From the NCBI GenBank assembly GCA_002749135.1, contig NVVY01000003.1, positions 1 through 15,957 on the forward strand: a stretch of 15,957 nt of DNA. Direction: 5' to 3'. Below are positions 7,417 to 14,849 of this stretch, one piece after another. The DNA comes from Alphaproteobacteria bacterium (GTDB taxonomy: Bacteria; Pseudomonadota; Alphaproteobacteria; Sphingomonadales; Emcibacteraceae). Within the stretch, counting starts at the first letter, position 1, and each line of letters begins with the position of its first letter. A program made the translations under genes and the position numbers. The notes under the pieces were generated by a model. That model worked only from the letters and a program-made list of their open reading frames with translations, searched no databases and had not been told where the DNA came from.

Positions 7417-9936
7417 TTAAAAATTACGGGTGATTGTCAGACCGTAAGTGCGCGGCGTGCCAAAGAGGGCATAGTCATTTCCGCCAAGGACATAAAGGTG
7501 GGAGATATATTCTTCATTCAGCAGATTCTTGGCCCACAGGGTTGCTTCCCAACTGTCATCAGCGGATTCATAGGCCATGGACGCATCCACCAGATCAAAG
7601 CCCGGCTGAATAGTGACGCTGTTGTCCGGTTCGCGAAAGCTTTTGCCCTGATAACGGTAATCAGCCCGGAACCTCAAGCGGCCTTTGTAAAAATCCCGTT
7701 CATAATAGGCGGCCAGATAGAGGGAATGGCGCGGGGCCTGTCGCAGAATATTACCGGTGAAATCCCGCCCTGACAGGTCATTGAATTTATCATAGGTGGC
7801 GTCCAGAAAAGCATAAGAGCCAAAAAACTCTAACCCGCTAACTGGTTTCAAGGTGAATTCCAGCTCCACGCCTTTCAGGCTGGCTGAGGCCGCATTGCTG
7901 GTTTGGAAAACGCCGAAATTACCCTCTGTCTTGAACTGGACCACCTGTAAATCCCGATAGTCAGAATAAAAACCCACCAGATTCAGGCGAAAGCGATCGT
8001 CCAGCCATTGTGATTTATAGCCGACTTCATAATTCCATACCGATTCCGGGTTGATTGTCCGACGGGCCAGCTCACGGGTGGCCGGCGCGCCCTGAAATCC
8101 GCCGCTTTTATAGCCGCGTGAAATACTGCCGTACCACATAATATCGTCACTCTGTTGCCATGAGAGGACAAAATTTGGTGAGAAATCCGTCCAGTTGCCC
8201 TTGTTATTCAGGATAAAATCCTCCAACAGGATTGTCCGGTCACCATGGGTGGTATTTTGCTGAACCATATTCTTGGTTTCATAGGTCATGCGCGCACCAG
8301 CCGTAAAACTCACTTTTTTGGTTATGGCGTATGTGGCCTCGCCAAAAATAGCAAAGCTGTTGGTCTCATTATCTTGATCGGTCGTAGATTTTCGCTGGGG
8401 GAAAATAAAATTCTCAATCCGGTGCGTATGCTCATAGAGGTAATAAAAGCCAAGAACATGCTTCAATCGCCTGTCATCGGGAGAAATCCAGCGTAATTCC
8501 TGAGAGAACTGGCTGTGTTTTTCATTGACATTTGAATTGACCTTTTGATCGGTGACGGAAGACGGCAAACCTGTCGAATCCTCCAGCCAGGAAAAATCAG
8601 TCTGACGCAAGGCGGTGATTGACAGAAGCCGCCCGAAATCACCTTCGCGGCTGATCCGGCTGCTCAGGCCCCAGATCGTCCGGTCGGTGAACCCCCGGTC
8701 ACTGTTGATGGCCGTGCGGACATTACCGCCGAGCGCACTGAAAATATCCGTGGGCAAGGCGCGCTGCCCTGTGGGTCTGCCGTCCGGGCCCAGCAGGCGA
8801 ACCGGCACCCGGCCCACCACCGGAATGCGGCCCGTGCTTTCCAGGTCATCGCGGCTGTAATCCCCGTTCAGATCAATCTGCGTCGTGTCATTAACGGCAA
8901 GCAACAGCTTGCCCCGCGCCGCCCATGTGTTTTCATCATTCTGTTTAATGCCCGGCAGAAAAAGGCTTTTCTGCCAACCATCCCGTTTTCTGGAATGAAA
9001 AGCCAGCCTGCCAAGAAGCTTGTCTTCAATCAGGGGGCCGCTGATGTTGGCCCGCAGGTCAAACCGGTTGTAATTGCCAAGGGTGGCTTCCACCTCACCG
9101 GTCAGATGGTCCGTGGGGTTATTGCTGGTCACATTGATGGCCCCGCCAATGGCATTCTTGCCGTAAAGGGTGCCTTGCGGCCCGCGTATGATTTCAATCT
9201 GCTCAAGGTCGAAAAAACTCATATTGATGGAGGTTATGCGCCCCACATAGACATCATCAATAAACATAACAATGGAATTATCCAGCGCCGCCCCGTCATC
9301 GTTGGACCCCACGCCACGCATATGAATAGTTGGTTGACCGATGCTGAAACTGGACACAGTCAGGCCGGGGATGCGGGTGCCTACATCTTCTATGTCGTGA
9401 ATACGCGCTTCCCGGATCAGGGGCGGCTTGATGACGGACACGGCCACGGGGACCCTTTGCATATTGCTCCGCCGCCGCAGGGATGTGACAATAACCTCGT
9501 CAAGGGTGGCCATATGGTCTTCATTAAGGGTTTCATCAGGTGTTATATTTTGATCCGTTGTTTGCCGGATGGGTTCCGGGGGCGCAGGCCGGAATAGGTC
9601 CGGTGAAATGGAAATTGTATCCGCATCAATATAGCCAAATCCAAGTTTTGTACCCGCAAGCAGAATATTCAAGGCGTCCCTAGGATAGAAACTACCGGTC
9701 AGTTTCTTTACGGTTATGGCTTCGGTGTCTGTTTTACGGACCAGCAATGACAGGTTGGCCTGTGCGCCAAAATCCAGCAAAGCAGAGGACAGGGGCTGGG
9801 CCATGATTGAGAAAGTTTTTTTAGCGACGTGCCGTTCTACCTGACCATAAGACAGCTCACTCACCCCGAATGTCAGGGCAAGGCTGTTCAAAATAACCGC
9901 AAAGATAGGAAATAATCCGACAAATATTTGTCGCAT
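7417..9936 (-). CDS. TonB-dependent receptor with N-terminal STN signalling domain (FecA-type transducer)
   Basis: This outer-membrane receptor imports a ligand and also reports ligand binding to the FecR-type anti-sigma factor encoded just upstream. The 839-aa product has an N-terminal export signal (about 1-31, with only one Arg in a short basic region), an STN domain (about 38-112, TFSIMAQPLSSALLDFGAQA through YIDADTISI), a Pro/Asp-rich linker, a TonB box (LDEVIVTS, 145-152), a plug domain (about 155-275, with MRGVGSNDDGAALDNSI and IIRGPQGTLYGKNAIGG) and a barrel ending in Phe (TITRNF). A GGGAGG site 11 bases before the ATG fits translation, with a second AGGGA adjacent. It follows fecR by 50 bp and precedes the paralogous receptor by 139 bp. 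The gene order sigma, anti-sigma, STN receptor is the classic FecIRA arrangement. The ligand is unknown: no siderophore or haem genes lie nearby. Confidence 0.93.
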   Translation of the reverse strand: MRQIFVGLFPIFAVILNSLALTFGVSELSYGQVERHVAKKTFSIMAQPLSSALLDFGAQANLSLLVRKTDTEAITVKKLTGSFYPRDALNILLAGTKLGFGYIDADTISISPDLFRPAPPEPIRQTTDQNITPDETLNEDHMATLDEVIVTSLRRRSNMQRVPVAVSVIKPPLIREARIHDIEDVGTRIPGLTVSSFSIGQPTIHMRGVGSNDDGAALDNSIVMFIDDVYVGRITSINMSFFDLEQIEIIRGPQGTLYGKNAIGGAINVTSNNPTDHLTGEVEATLGNYNRFDLRANISGPLIEDKLLGRLAFHSRKRDGWQKSLFLPGIKQNDENTWAARGKLLLAVNDTTQIDLNGDYSRDDLESTGRIPVVGRVPVRLLGPDGRPTGQRALPTDIFSALGGNVRTAINSDRGFTDRTIWGLSSRISREGDFGRLLSITALRQTDFSWLEDSTGLPSSVTDQKVNSNVNEKHSQFSQELRWISPDDRRLKHVLGFYYLYEHTHRIENFIFPQRKSTTDQDNETNSFAIFGEATYAITKKVSFTAGARMTYETKNMVQQNTTHGDRTILLEDFILNNKGNWTDFSPNFVLSWQQSDDIMWYGSISRGYKSGGFQGAPATRELARRTINPESVWNYEVGYKSQWLDDRFRLNLVGFYSDYRDLQVVQFKTEGNFGVFQTSNAASASLKGVELEFTLKPVSGLEFFGSYAFLDATYDKFNDLSGRDFTGNILRQAPRHSLYLAAYYERDFYKGRLRFRADYRYQGKSFREPDNSVTIQPGFDLVDASMAYESADDSWEATLWAKNLLNEEYISHLYVLGGNDYALFGTPRTYGLTITRNF
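9918..9933. promoter_or_regulatory. 16-bp perfect palindrome in the first codons of the STN receptor
   Basis: The bases cgacaaatatttgtcg are exactly self-complementary and begin directly after the ATG (9934-9936) of the 839-aa receptor, covering codons 2-7. It may be an operator for a dimeric regulator placed downstream of the promoter. With no loop, it would be a poor RNA hairpin. Confidence 0.35.
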
Positions 9937-9986
9937 TCCCTGAACGTCCTCCCATAATATTTTTTATAGTTATTTACTATACAATA

Positions 9987-10985
9987 TTATTTATTATTGG
10001 GATAGAGCATGATGAGTTTCTTTGACACGGGTCGGGCAGTCACATTGAATGTGGTTTCCAGTGCCTTCAGAGTAGCGGCCCGATCCTCTATTTTCAAGAT
10101 CGCGACAACTTTTATGTCATTGAGGGCAGGATCACCGATGCGGATTTCGCCGTCATAATAACGGTTAATGTCTGCCACCAAAGTAGCAAAGCTTTCCCCG
10201 TCATAGACCAGTTTCCGATCACGCCAGGCAAGAACGGCGGCAGCACTTACCGGGATTGCCACATTCGCCACCGCATCATTGCCAAGGATAAATTTCTGAT
10301 TGGGGGACAGGGTGGCGTCCATTGTCATGGTCGCTTCATCGCCCTTTATATGGCCATAATCCATGACGCCGACAGAACCTTCCAAAACGGTCACATCGCT
10401 GCTGTTGCCCTTGCTGCGGATATTGAATTTTGTCCCCAGAACCCGAACCAGCCCACCGGATGTTTCCACAAAGAAAGGCCGCGTTTCATCGCGGGCTACC
10501 TCAAAGAAAACCTCCCCCCGGTCCAGATAGACAATCCGTTTGTCTTTTTGCAGGTCAATGCGGATTTTGCTGTTGGTATTCATGGCCAGATGGGAACCAT
10601 CGTCCAGAATAATATCAGCCAGTTCCCCCACCTTCGTGGTCCGGCTGTCCATCATAAAGACCGCGCCATATTGAACGGCGGCAAAACTGATGACCAGAAA
10701 GGCGACAGAAGCTGCGATCAGGCGCGGGGACCATTTGCGTTTATTGGGGGCAAGCGTTTGTTTGGCTTTATGATCAGACAGAGAGGTCACAGACGCGGCG
10801 GTGGGCACCGGCAGACCATCCCAGAAACCGCCTATTTCCGCATAGGCCGCCTGATGGCTGGTGCTTTGGCTGATCCATTCAACAAAGGCGTCCGCGCGCG
10901 CCTTTAAAATATCATCAGCCCGCATCAGCACAAACCATTCGGTGGCTTCGTCCAGCAGCTTGTCGTCTATAATCTGTTCACTCAT
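9987..10985 (-). CDS. fecR: FecR-family anti-sigma factor/signal relay
   Basis: This inner-membrane protein holds its partner ECF sigma factor in the cytoplasm and receives the signal from the STN domain of the receptor in the periplasm. The 332-aa product has an N-terminal DUF4880-type region (about 8-58; EATEWFVLMRAD, AFVEWISQSTSHQAAYAEI, FWDGL), a basic linker (NKRKWSPR), one membrane helix (about 88-112), the periplasmic FecR domain (about 116-210; GELADIILDDGSHLAMNTNS, YLDRGEVFFEVARDETRPF, VRVLGTKFNIR, VTVLEGSVGV) and a C-terminal STN-like half (about 255-330; LVADINRYYDGEI, DRAATLKALETTFNV). It lies 64 bp after the sigma gene and 50 bp before the STN receptor. The ribosome binding site is weak (AAGAAGA). 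Sigma-activating or inhibitory roles both occur in this family; order and domains cannot decide which applies. Confidence 0.92.
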   Translation of the reverse strand: MSEQIIDDKLLDEATEWFVLMRADDILKARADAFVEWISQSTSHQAAYAEIGGFWDGLPVPTAASVTSLSDHKAKQTLAPNKRKWSPRLIAASVAFLVISFAAVQYGAVFMMDSRTTKVGELADIILDDGSHLAMNTNSKIRIDLQKDKRIVYLDRGEVFFEVARDETRPFFVETSGGLVRVLGTKFNIRSKGNSSDVTVLEGSVGVMDYGHIKGDEATMTMDATLSPNQKFILGNDAVANVAIPVSAAAVLAWRDRKLVYDGESFATLVADINRYYDGEIRIGDPALNDIKVVAILKIEDRAATLKALETTFNVTARPVSKKLIMLYPNNK

Positions 10986-11049
10986 ATTTCTGTCTTCTTT
11001 ACCCCGTACTTAAAACTTAACGAACCGCTGGGCCAAACCCTCAATTTTA

Positions 11050-11559
11050 TTATTTTAATTTACGCCTTAAATGTTTCAGCGTTTGTATAATATATTTTTC
11101 CACCATGCTAACAGAAACTTGCAGATTTTCGGCAATGATGCCGTAAGTCATATGCTGTTCCCGGTGCATCAGAAACGCCCGCCGGCATTTTTCAGGCAGA
11201 AAATCCAACGCCCTGTATACCGCGTCCAGCTCCTGACGGGCGGCCACATGCCGGTCCGGCGGGATCACGTCACTGGCGGGAAAGGTCATGGCATCGCCGG
11301 TCACTTCACGGATATATTTGATATGATGCTGGCCCTTGCGCTGGCGATCAATGATGATATTGGTCGCCGTACGATAGAGATAGGCCCGGGGGTTTTCCAT
11401 ATCGCAGAGGCCGTCCCGATTCATCAGTTTCTGAAAAGCTTCCTGCAAAATATCAAGGGCATCTTCCCGGTTGCGGGTTTTGTGCAACAGGAACCTCAGG
11501 AACCCCTCATGGTTATCCTGATACATCTGTTCGATAAATGATGCCTGCTTTTTTTTCAT
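11050..11559 (-). CDS. fecI: ECF RNA polymerase sigma factor, FecI family
   Basis: This cytoplasmic sigma-70-family factor directs RNA polymerase to a small regulon, here probably the two receptor genes. The 169-aa product has region 2 (about 14-77; FLRFLLHKTRNREDALDILQ, NPRAYLYRTATNIIIDRQRK) and region 4 with its helix-turn-helix (about 110-163; LDAVYRALDFLPEKCRRAF, MTYGIIAENLQVSVSMVEKY), separated by a short linker, as expected for ECF factors. FecI-type features include LPEKCRRAFLMHR and SVSMVEKYI. The ATG at 11559 lacks a clear ribosome binding site and is followed directly by an eight-A run within codons 2-4, a possible slippage spot. The proposed promoter (11569-11596) would give an almost leaderless transcript, which would explain the missing site. 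The next gene, fecR, encodes its likely partner. Confidence 0.93.
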   Translation of the reverse strand: MKKKQASFIEQMYQDNHEGFLRFLLHKTRNREDALDILQEAFQKLMNRDGLCDMENPRAYLYRTATNIIIDRQRKGQHHIKYIREVTGDAMTFPASDVIPPDRHVAARQELDAVYRALDFLPEKCRRAFLMHREQHMTYGIIAENLQVSVSMVEKYIIQTLKHLRRKLK

Positions 11560-11568
11560 GCTTATTGA

Positions 11569-11596
11569 AGGATAGGGCTTTTCCGGGGCTTTTCAA
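11569..11596 (-). promoter_or_regulatory. Possible promoter of fecI
   Basis: On the minus strand, TTGAAA (11591-11596) and TATCCT (11569-11574) are 16 bp apart, with transcription predicted to begin within a few bases of the fecI ATG. Match quality is moderate (5 of 6 and 4 of 6). Confidence 0.25.
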
Positions 11597-11615
11597 GGTC
11601 TATTCACAACAGCTA

Positions 11616-11643
11616 TTGATAAAATTCTACGTTAGTGTAGAAT
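11616..11643 (+). promoter_or_regulatory. Near-consensus promoter of the fused beta-oxidation gene
   Basis: TTGATA (11616-11621) and TAGAAT (11638-11643), each 5 of 6 to the sigma70 consensus, are separated by 16 bp. The transcript would begin near 11650, leaving a leader of roughly 33 bases with the GAGGA ribosome binding site at 11671-11675. Confidence 0.6.
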
Positions 11644-11644
11644 T
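11623..11644. promoter_or_regulatory. Inverted-repeat operator overlapping the promoter
   Basis: The 8-bp arms aattctac (11623-11630) and gtagaatt (11637-11644) flank the 6-bp spacer gttagt. The element covers the spacer and -10 box of the promoter at 11616-11643, so a bound dimer would block RNA polymerase. The TetR regulator encoded convergently at 13698-14285 is the nearest candidate ligand-responsive repressor (inference). Confidence 0.55.
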
Positions 11645-11682
11645 AATCTATTATCAGAAATATTACAATTGAGGAAAAGATC

Positions 11683-13701
11683 ATGAGCGCTCAAATGATT
11701 CACAATCCGGTTCTGCTGGATACGGACCGCAAGATGCCAAAATCCATTGCCATTATTGGGGCTGGCACCATCGGCCCGGACATTGGCTATTACCTGAAAA
11801 GCGCGTTGTCGGATCTGACATTGGTCTTGATTGATATTAACCCGGAGGCCCTGACGCGGGCGGTGGACCGTATCCATGCCTATGTGGAAAAGGGATTAAA
11901 GCGGGGCAAGCTGACCGAACAGCAGGCCGCCGCCGTCCGGAAGAATCTGGTGACCTCAACCGACTATAGCGCTCTGAAAGACTGTGATTGGGTGTTGGAG
12001 GCCGCCACAGAAGACTTGGCCTTAAAAAGAAAAATCTTTACCGAGATCGAAGCCCATATCCGCCCCGACGCCCTGATTACATCCAACACCAGTTCCCTGC
12101 CGGCGGAAAGGCTGTTTTCCCATCTTGCCCATCCGGAACGGGCCACGGTCACCCATTTCTTTGCCCCGGCTTTTCAGAATCCGGTGGTTGAGGTCATTGA
12201 CTGGTCGGGAGCCAATCCGGCCTTGGGCAGCTATTTGCGCTGGTTCTTTGCCATGACCGGCAAGGTGCCCATGATCACCACCGATGCGGTCTGTTTCATG
12301 CTGGACCGGATATTTGATAACTGGTGTAATGAGGCGGCCCTGTTGCTGGATATTGCCAGCCCGGCGGAGATTGACAGCGTGGCCATGGAACTGGTCCATG
12401 CGGGCCCGTTCTTTGTCCTTAATTTGGCCAATGGCAATCCGATCATAGTGGAAACCAACACGGTGCAGGCTGCTGATGAAGGCGATCATTACGCTCCCGC
12501 CACCATTTTTAACGAGGTGGATAAATGGGAGACCAACCCGCCCGGCTCACCGGTGGATGTAACGCCGGATGTGGCGGCCACCATCCGGGATCGCCTGCTG
12601 GGCATTCTCTTTTCCCAAACGGTGGACATTCTGGACCGTAAAATCGGGTCGGCGGCGGATCTTGATCTGGGTTGCTGCCTTGCCTTTGCCTTTAAAAAAG
12701 GTCCGTTAGAGCTGATGCGGGATTACGGCGAGGCCGAGGTCATGCGTATCCTCAATGAATTTGCCGCCTATAAACCGGGCATGCCCCAGCCGAAAAAAGC
12801 AATCGCCGATTATCTGGATTTTCACCGTTATATTCTGGTGGATGATGTGGCGGGGGCCAAGGTCATCACCCTGCGCCGGCCAGAGGCCATGAACGCGCTC
12901 CATGATCAGATGACCGATGAAATCCTGTCGGTAATTACTGCCTATGAGAATGACCCACAGGTCAAGGGCTTTGTCATTACCGGTTACGGCATACAGGCCT
13001 TTTGCGCCGGGGCGGATATTGGCAAATTCCCCGCTATGCTCGGCGACAAAAACCAAAGCGTTAATTATGCCAAAAGCTGTTCGCGGTTGCTGGTTCATCT
13101 TGACCGTTATCCAAAACCGGTGGTAGCGGCCCTCAATGGATTGGCGCTGGGCGGTGGCCTGGAACTGGCCACCCGCTGTCATGCCCTTGTGGCCCGGGAT
13201 ACGGCCTGGATGCAATTACCGGAGGTCACCCTTGGTATCGTGCCGGGCATCGGGGCCATGGTTATTCCCTATCGCCGCTGGCCAGAAGGTGCTGAAATAT
13301 TCAACGACATGCTGACCCGCGCCGAGAAATTAACCGCTGAAAAAGCCCGTGATCTGGGCATGATTGCCGAGCTGGTGACAACCCCGGAGGATTTAATTCC
13401 CGCCGCCATCCGACAGTTGGACGCCCTTCAGGGCAAGCCCTATAAAATTACTGATGCGCCGGTTAACGTTGCGGATTTTAGCGCCGCAAACGGCAAGGCC
13501 GTAACAGGCCAGGTTTTAAGCGGTGAAATCATTGCCATTATTGAAAAGGCAGTGGCAGACGCGGCACAGGCCACGTCACTGGCGGCGGCCCTTGAGGTCG
13601 GTTATCAAGCCTTTGGCGACAGTGCCTGCACAGCGGCGGCGAAAGAGGGCATTTCCGCTTTTTCCGAGCGGCGCAAACCGGATTTTGAAAAAACCGGCTA
13701 A
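11683..13701 (+). CDS. Fused 3-hydroxyacyl-CoA dehydrogenase / enoyl-CoA hydratase, dehydrogenase first
   Basis: This is a bifunctional beta-oxidation-type enzyme expected to hydrate an enoyl-CoA and oxidise the resulting (S)-3-hydroxyacyl-CoA with NAD+, in the cytoplasm. The 672-aa product begins with the dehydrogenase: Rossmann motif GAGTIG (26-31), Asp51 for the NAD ribose, SNTSSLP (134-140), the His158/Glu170 pair (HFFAPAFQNPVVEVI) and C-terminal helical segments to about 370. A crotonase domain follows (about 385-600), with FCAGADIGKF and LNGLALGGGLELATRC for the oxyanion hole and both hydratase glutamates, Glu494 and Glu514 (LPEVTLGIVPG), 20 residues apart as in rat enoyl-CoA hydratase. 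FadB/FadJ have the opposite order; this order is known in archaeal crotonyl-CoA hydratase/3-hydroxybutyryl-CoA dehydrogenases and some bacteria. HFFNP is HFFAP here, and the usual NR motif Asn is Asp208. GAGGA lies 7 bases before the ATG. It overlaps the convergent tetR stop by 4 bp. Confidence 0.9.
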   Translation: MSAQMIHNPVLLDTDRKMPKSIAIIGAGTIGPDIGYYLKSALSDLTLVLIDINPEALTRAVDRIHAYVEKGLKRGKLTEQQAAAVRKNLVTSTDYSALKDCDWVLEAATEDLALKRKIFTEIEAHIRPDALITSNTSSLPAERLFSHLAHPERATVTHFFAPAFQNPVVEVIDWSGANPALGSYLRWFFAMTGKVPMITTDAVCFMLDRIFDNWCNEAALLLDIASPAEIDSVAMELVHAGPFFVLNLANGNPIIVETNTVQAADEGDHYAPATIFNEVDKWETNPPGSPVDVTPDVAATIRDRLLGILFSQTVDILDRKIGSAADLDLGCCLAFAFKKGPLELMRDYGEAEVMRILNEFAAYKPGMPQPKKAIADYLDFHRYILVDDVAGAKVITLRRPEAMNALHDQMTDEILSVITAYENDPQVKGFVITGYGIQAFCAGADIGKFPAMLGDKNQSVNYAKSCSRLLVHLDRYPKPVVAALNGLALGGGLELATRCHALVARDTAWMQLPEVTLGIVPGIGAMVIPYRRWPEGAEIFNDMLTRAEKLTAEKARDLGMIAELVTTPEDLIPAAIRQLDALQGKPYKITDAPVNVADFSAANGKAVTGQVLSGEIIAIIEKAVADAAQATSLAAALEVGYQAFGDSACTAAAKEGISAFSERRKPDFEKTG

Positions 13702-14285
13702 GCGAACGCAATACCATCCAAAATGATCCGGCTGTAATGACGGGCGATCTGGTCAAGGGACATCTCCCCGTCCGGCTTGTACCAGCTGGACAGGCTGTTG
13801 CACAGGCCCAGAATGGAATAAGCCAGCATTTTTGGCGGGATATTATGGCCCTGCAAATGCCTTTCCTTTTGGGCGGTGGAGAGCAGGACCAGCCATAGGT
13901 TTTCATAATCTTTGAACAGGCGGCGCAGATGGGCGAATTTCTGTTCTACTTCGTCCCGGCTGTTCTTTCTGACTGCCATGGCCATATGAAGATAGTCGGC
14001 GTTAAAATGATTCAGATGGTTTGCTATGCCCCGTTCAATGGTGGTCCGAATATCTGTATCCTGCCCGATGACCTTTTCAAAGCCTGCCATTACTTTGGCG
14101 ATTTGCGGCTCGATAATATCGTAAAGCAGGTCATATTTGCCCGGATAGTAATAATAGAGGGATTCCCGGCGGATGCCCACGGCCTCGGCAATATCCTCCA
14201 GCGAGGTAGCGGCAAAGCCTTTTTCCATAAAAAGCTGACTGGCCTGTGCCAAAATCAACTCCCGTCGTTTAAATTTACGTGTCAT
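13698..14285 (-). CDS. TetR/AcrR-family transcriptional regulator
   Basis: This is a dimeric DNA-binding repressor whose C-terminal domain binds a small ligand, often an acyl-CoA in this setting. The 195-aa product has an N-terminal helix-turn-helix (about 9-55; ELILAQASQLFMEKGFAATS, LEDIAEAVGIRRESLYYYYP) and an all-helical ligand domain with the tail SSWYKPDGEMSLDQIARHYS. The frame can be extended to a GTG at 14339, but ATG at 14285 is preferred because it gives the usual length with the helix-turn-helix near the N-terminus; no good ribosome binding site precedes either start. It is convergent with the fused enzyme (4-bp stop overlap) and divergent from the MarR gene, so its targets may include the operator at 11623-11644 and/or the inverted repeat at 14330-14345. 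The effector is unknown. Confidence 0.9.
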   Translation of the reverse strand: MTRKFKRRELILAQASQLFMEKGFAATSLEDIAEAVGIRRESLYYYYPGKYDLLYDIIEPQIAKVMAGFEKVIGQDTDIRTTIERGIANHLNHFNADYLHMAMAVRKNSRDEVEQKFAHLRRLFKDYENLWLVLLSTAQKERHLQGHNIPPKMLAYSILGLCNSLSSWYKPDGEMSLDQIARHYSRIILDGIAFA

Positions 14286-14329
14286 GGCAGAATCATAGCC
14301 ATTTCTGTCAGTTATGGGTAGCCATAATC

Positions 14330-14345
14330 TGTAAAGCACCTTACA
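14330..14345. promoter_or_regulatory. Inverted repeat between the divergent tetR and marR genes
   Basis: tgtaa (14330-14334) and ttaca (14341-14345) flank the 6-bp spacer agcacc. The size and position, between two divergent regulator genes, suit an operator for one of them. It differs in sequence from the repeat at 11623-11644, so the two sites need not share a regulator. Confidence 0.3.
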
Positions 14346-14383
14346 ATCCGTCAGGAATATGGGTTAAAAGAGGATGATTTACT

Positions 14384-14845
14384 GTGAGGGAAAAGAAGAC
14401 CGGGGGTGATGAAGCCTTTCTTGATGATTTCATTCCCTATGTCATGTACCGGATTACCAACCGCATGAATATGGATTTGCAGGATTGCCTGCGGCCCCAG
14501 AAAATAAACGTGTCGCGCTGGCGGGTACTCTGCGCTCTTCACGCAAAAGATGGCCGCAATATGAGCGACCTTTGCACCTTTACCATGATGGAGCAATCCT
14601 CGGTCAGCCGGGTGATTGATTCTATGGAAAAGGAAAAGCTGGTGACCCGCAAATTACGTAAAAACGACAATCGTTATGTTCTGGTCTATCTGACCCCCAA
14701 AGGCCGCGATGTTTTTGCCAAGGCCTCTGTCCCCGCCTTTTCCCGCGAGGACCGGGCCTTGGAAGGCTTCTCCGAAGAAAACCGAGAGCAACTGCTGGAT
14801 TACCTCAACCGGATTCTGGATAATATCCGGGAGGACGCCCGGTAA
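14384..14845 (+). CDS. MarR-family transcriptional regulator
   Basis: This is a dimeric winged-helix regulator that typically responds to aromatic or carboxylate ligands. The 153-aa product has N-terminal dimerisation helices (about 10-40; DDFIPYVMYRITNRMNMDLQ), a winged helix (about 43-110; SRWRVLCALHAKDGRNMSDL, SSVSRVIDSMEKEKLVTRKL, then the wing NDNRYVLVYLTPKG) and a C-terminal helix (about 130-150). The start is GTG at 14384, supported by AGAGGA 9 bases upstream. The gene ends 4 bases before the ATG of the alpha/beta hydrolase, so the two form an operon and the regulator probably controls that enzyme and itself. It is divergent from tetR across a 98-bp gap. Confidence 0.9.
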   Translation: MREKKTGGDEAFLDDFIPYVMYRITNRMNMDLQDCLRPQKINVSRWRVLCALHAKDGRNMSDLCTFTMMEQSSVSRVIDSMEKEKLVTRKLRKNDNRYVLVYLTPKGRDVFAKASVPAFSREDRALEGFSEENREQLLDYLNRILDNIREDAR

Positions 14846-14849
14846 CCTT

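Noticed and set aside
8995..9597. 200-codon plus-strand open frame antisense to the STN receptor
   Set aside because: It lies opposite the conserved plug and STN regions and shows no family features; shadow frame.
10350..10907. 185-codon plus-strand open frame antisense to fecR
   Set aside because: It has no recognisable motifs, and the FecR protein on the other strand is well supported along its whole length.
12022..12489. 155-codon minus-strand frame inside the fused enzyme gene, and the similar 169-codon frame at 12706-13215
   Set aside because: Both are antisense to conserved dehydrogenase and crotonase motifs and carry shadow-type composition.
14709..14849. Upstream extension of the alpha/beta hydrolase
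   Set aside because: It would overlap marR by 137 bp in another frame, and the extra residues (Pro/Ser/Trp-rich) look like out-of-frame marR; the ATG at 14850 fits the family N-terminus.
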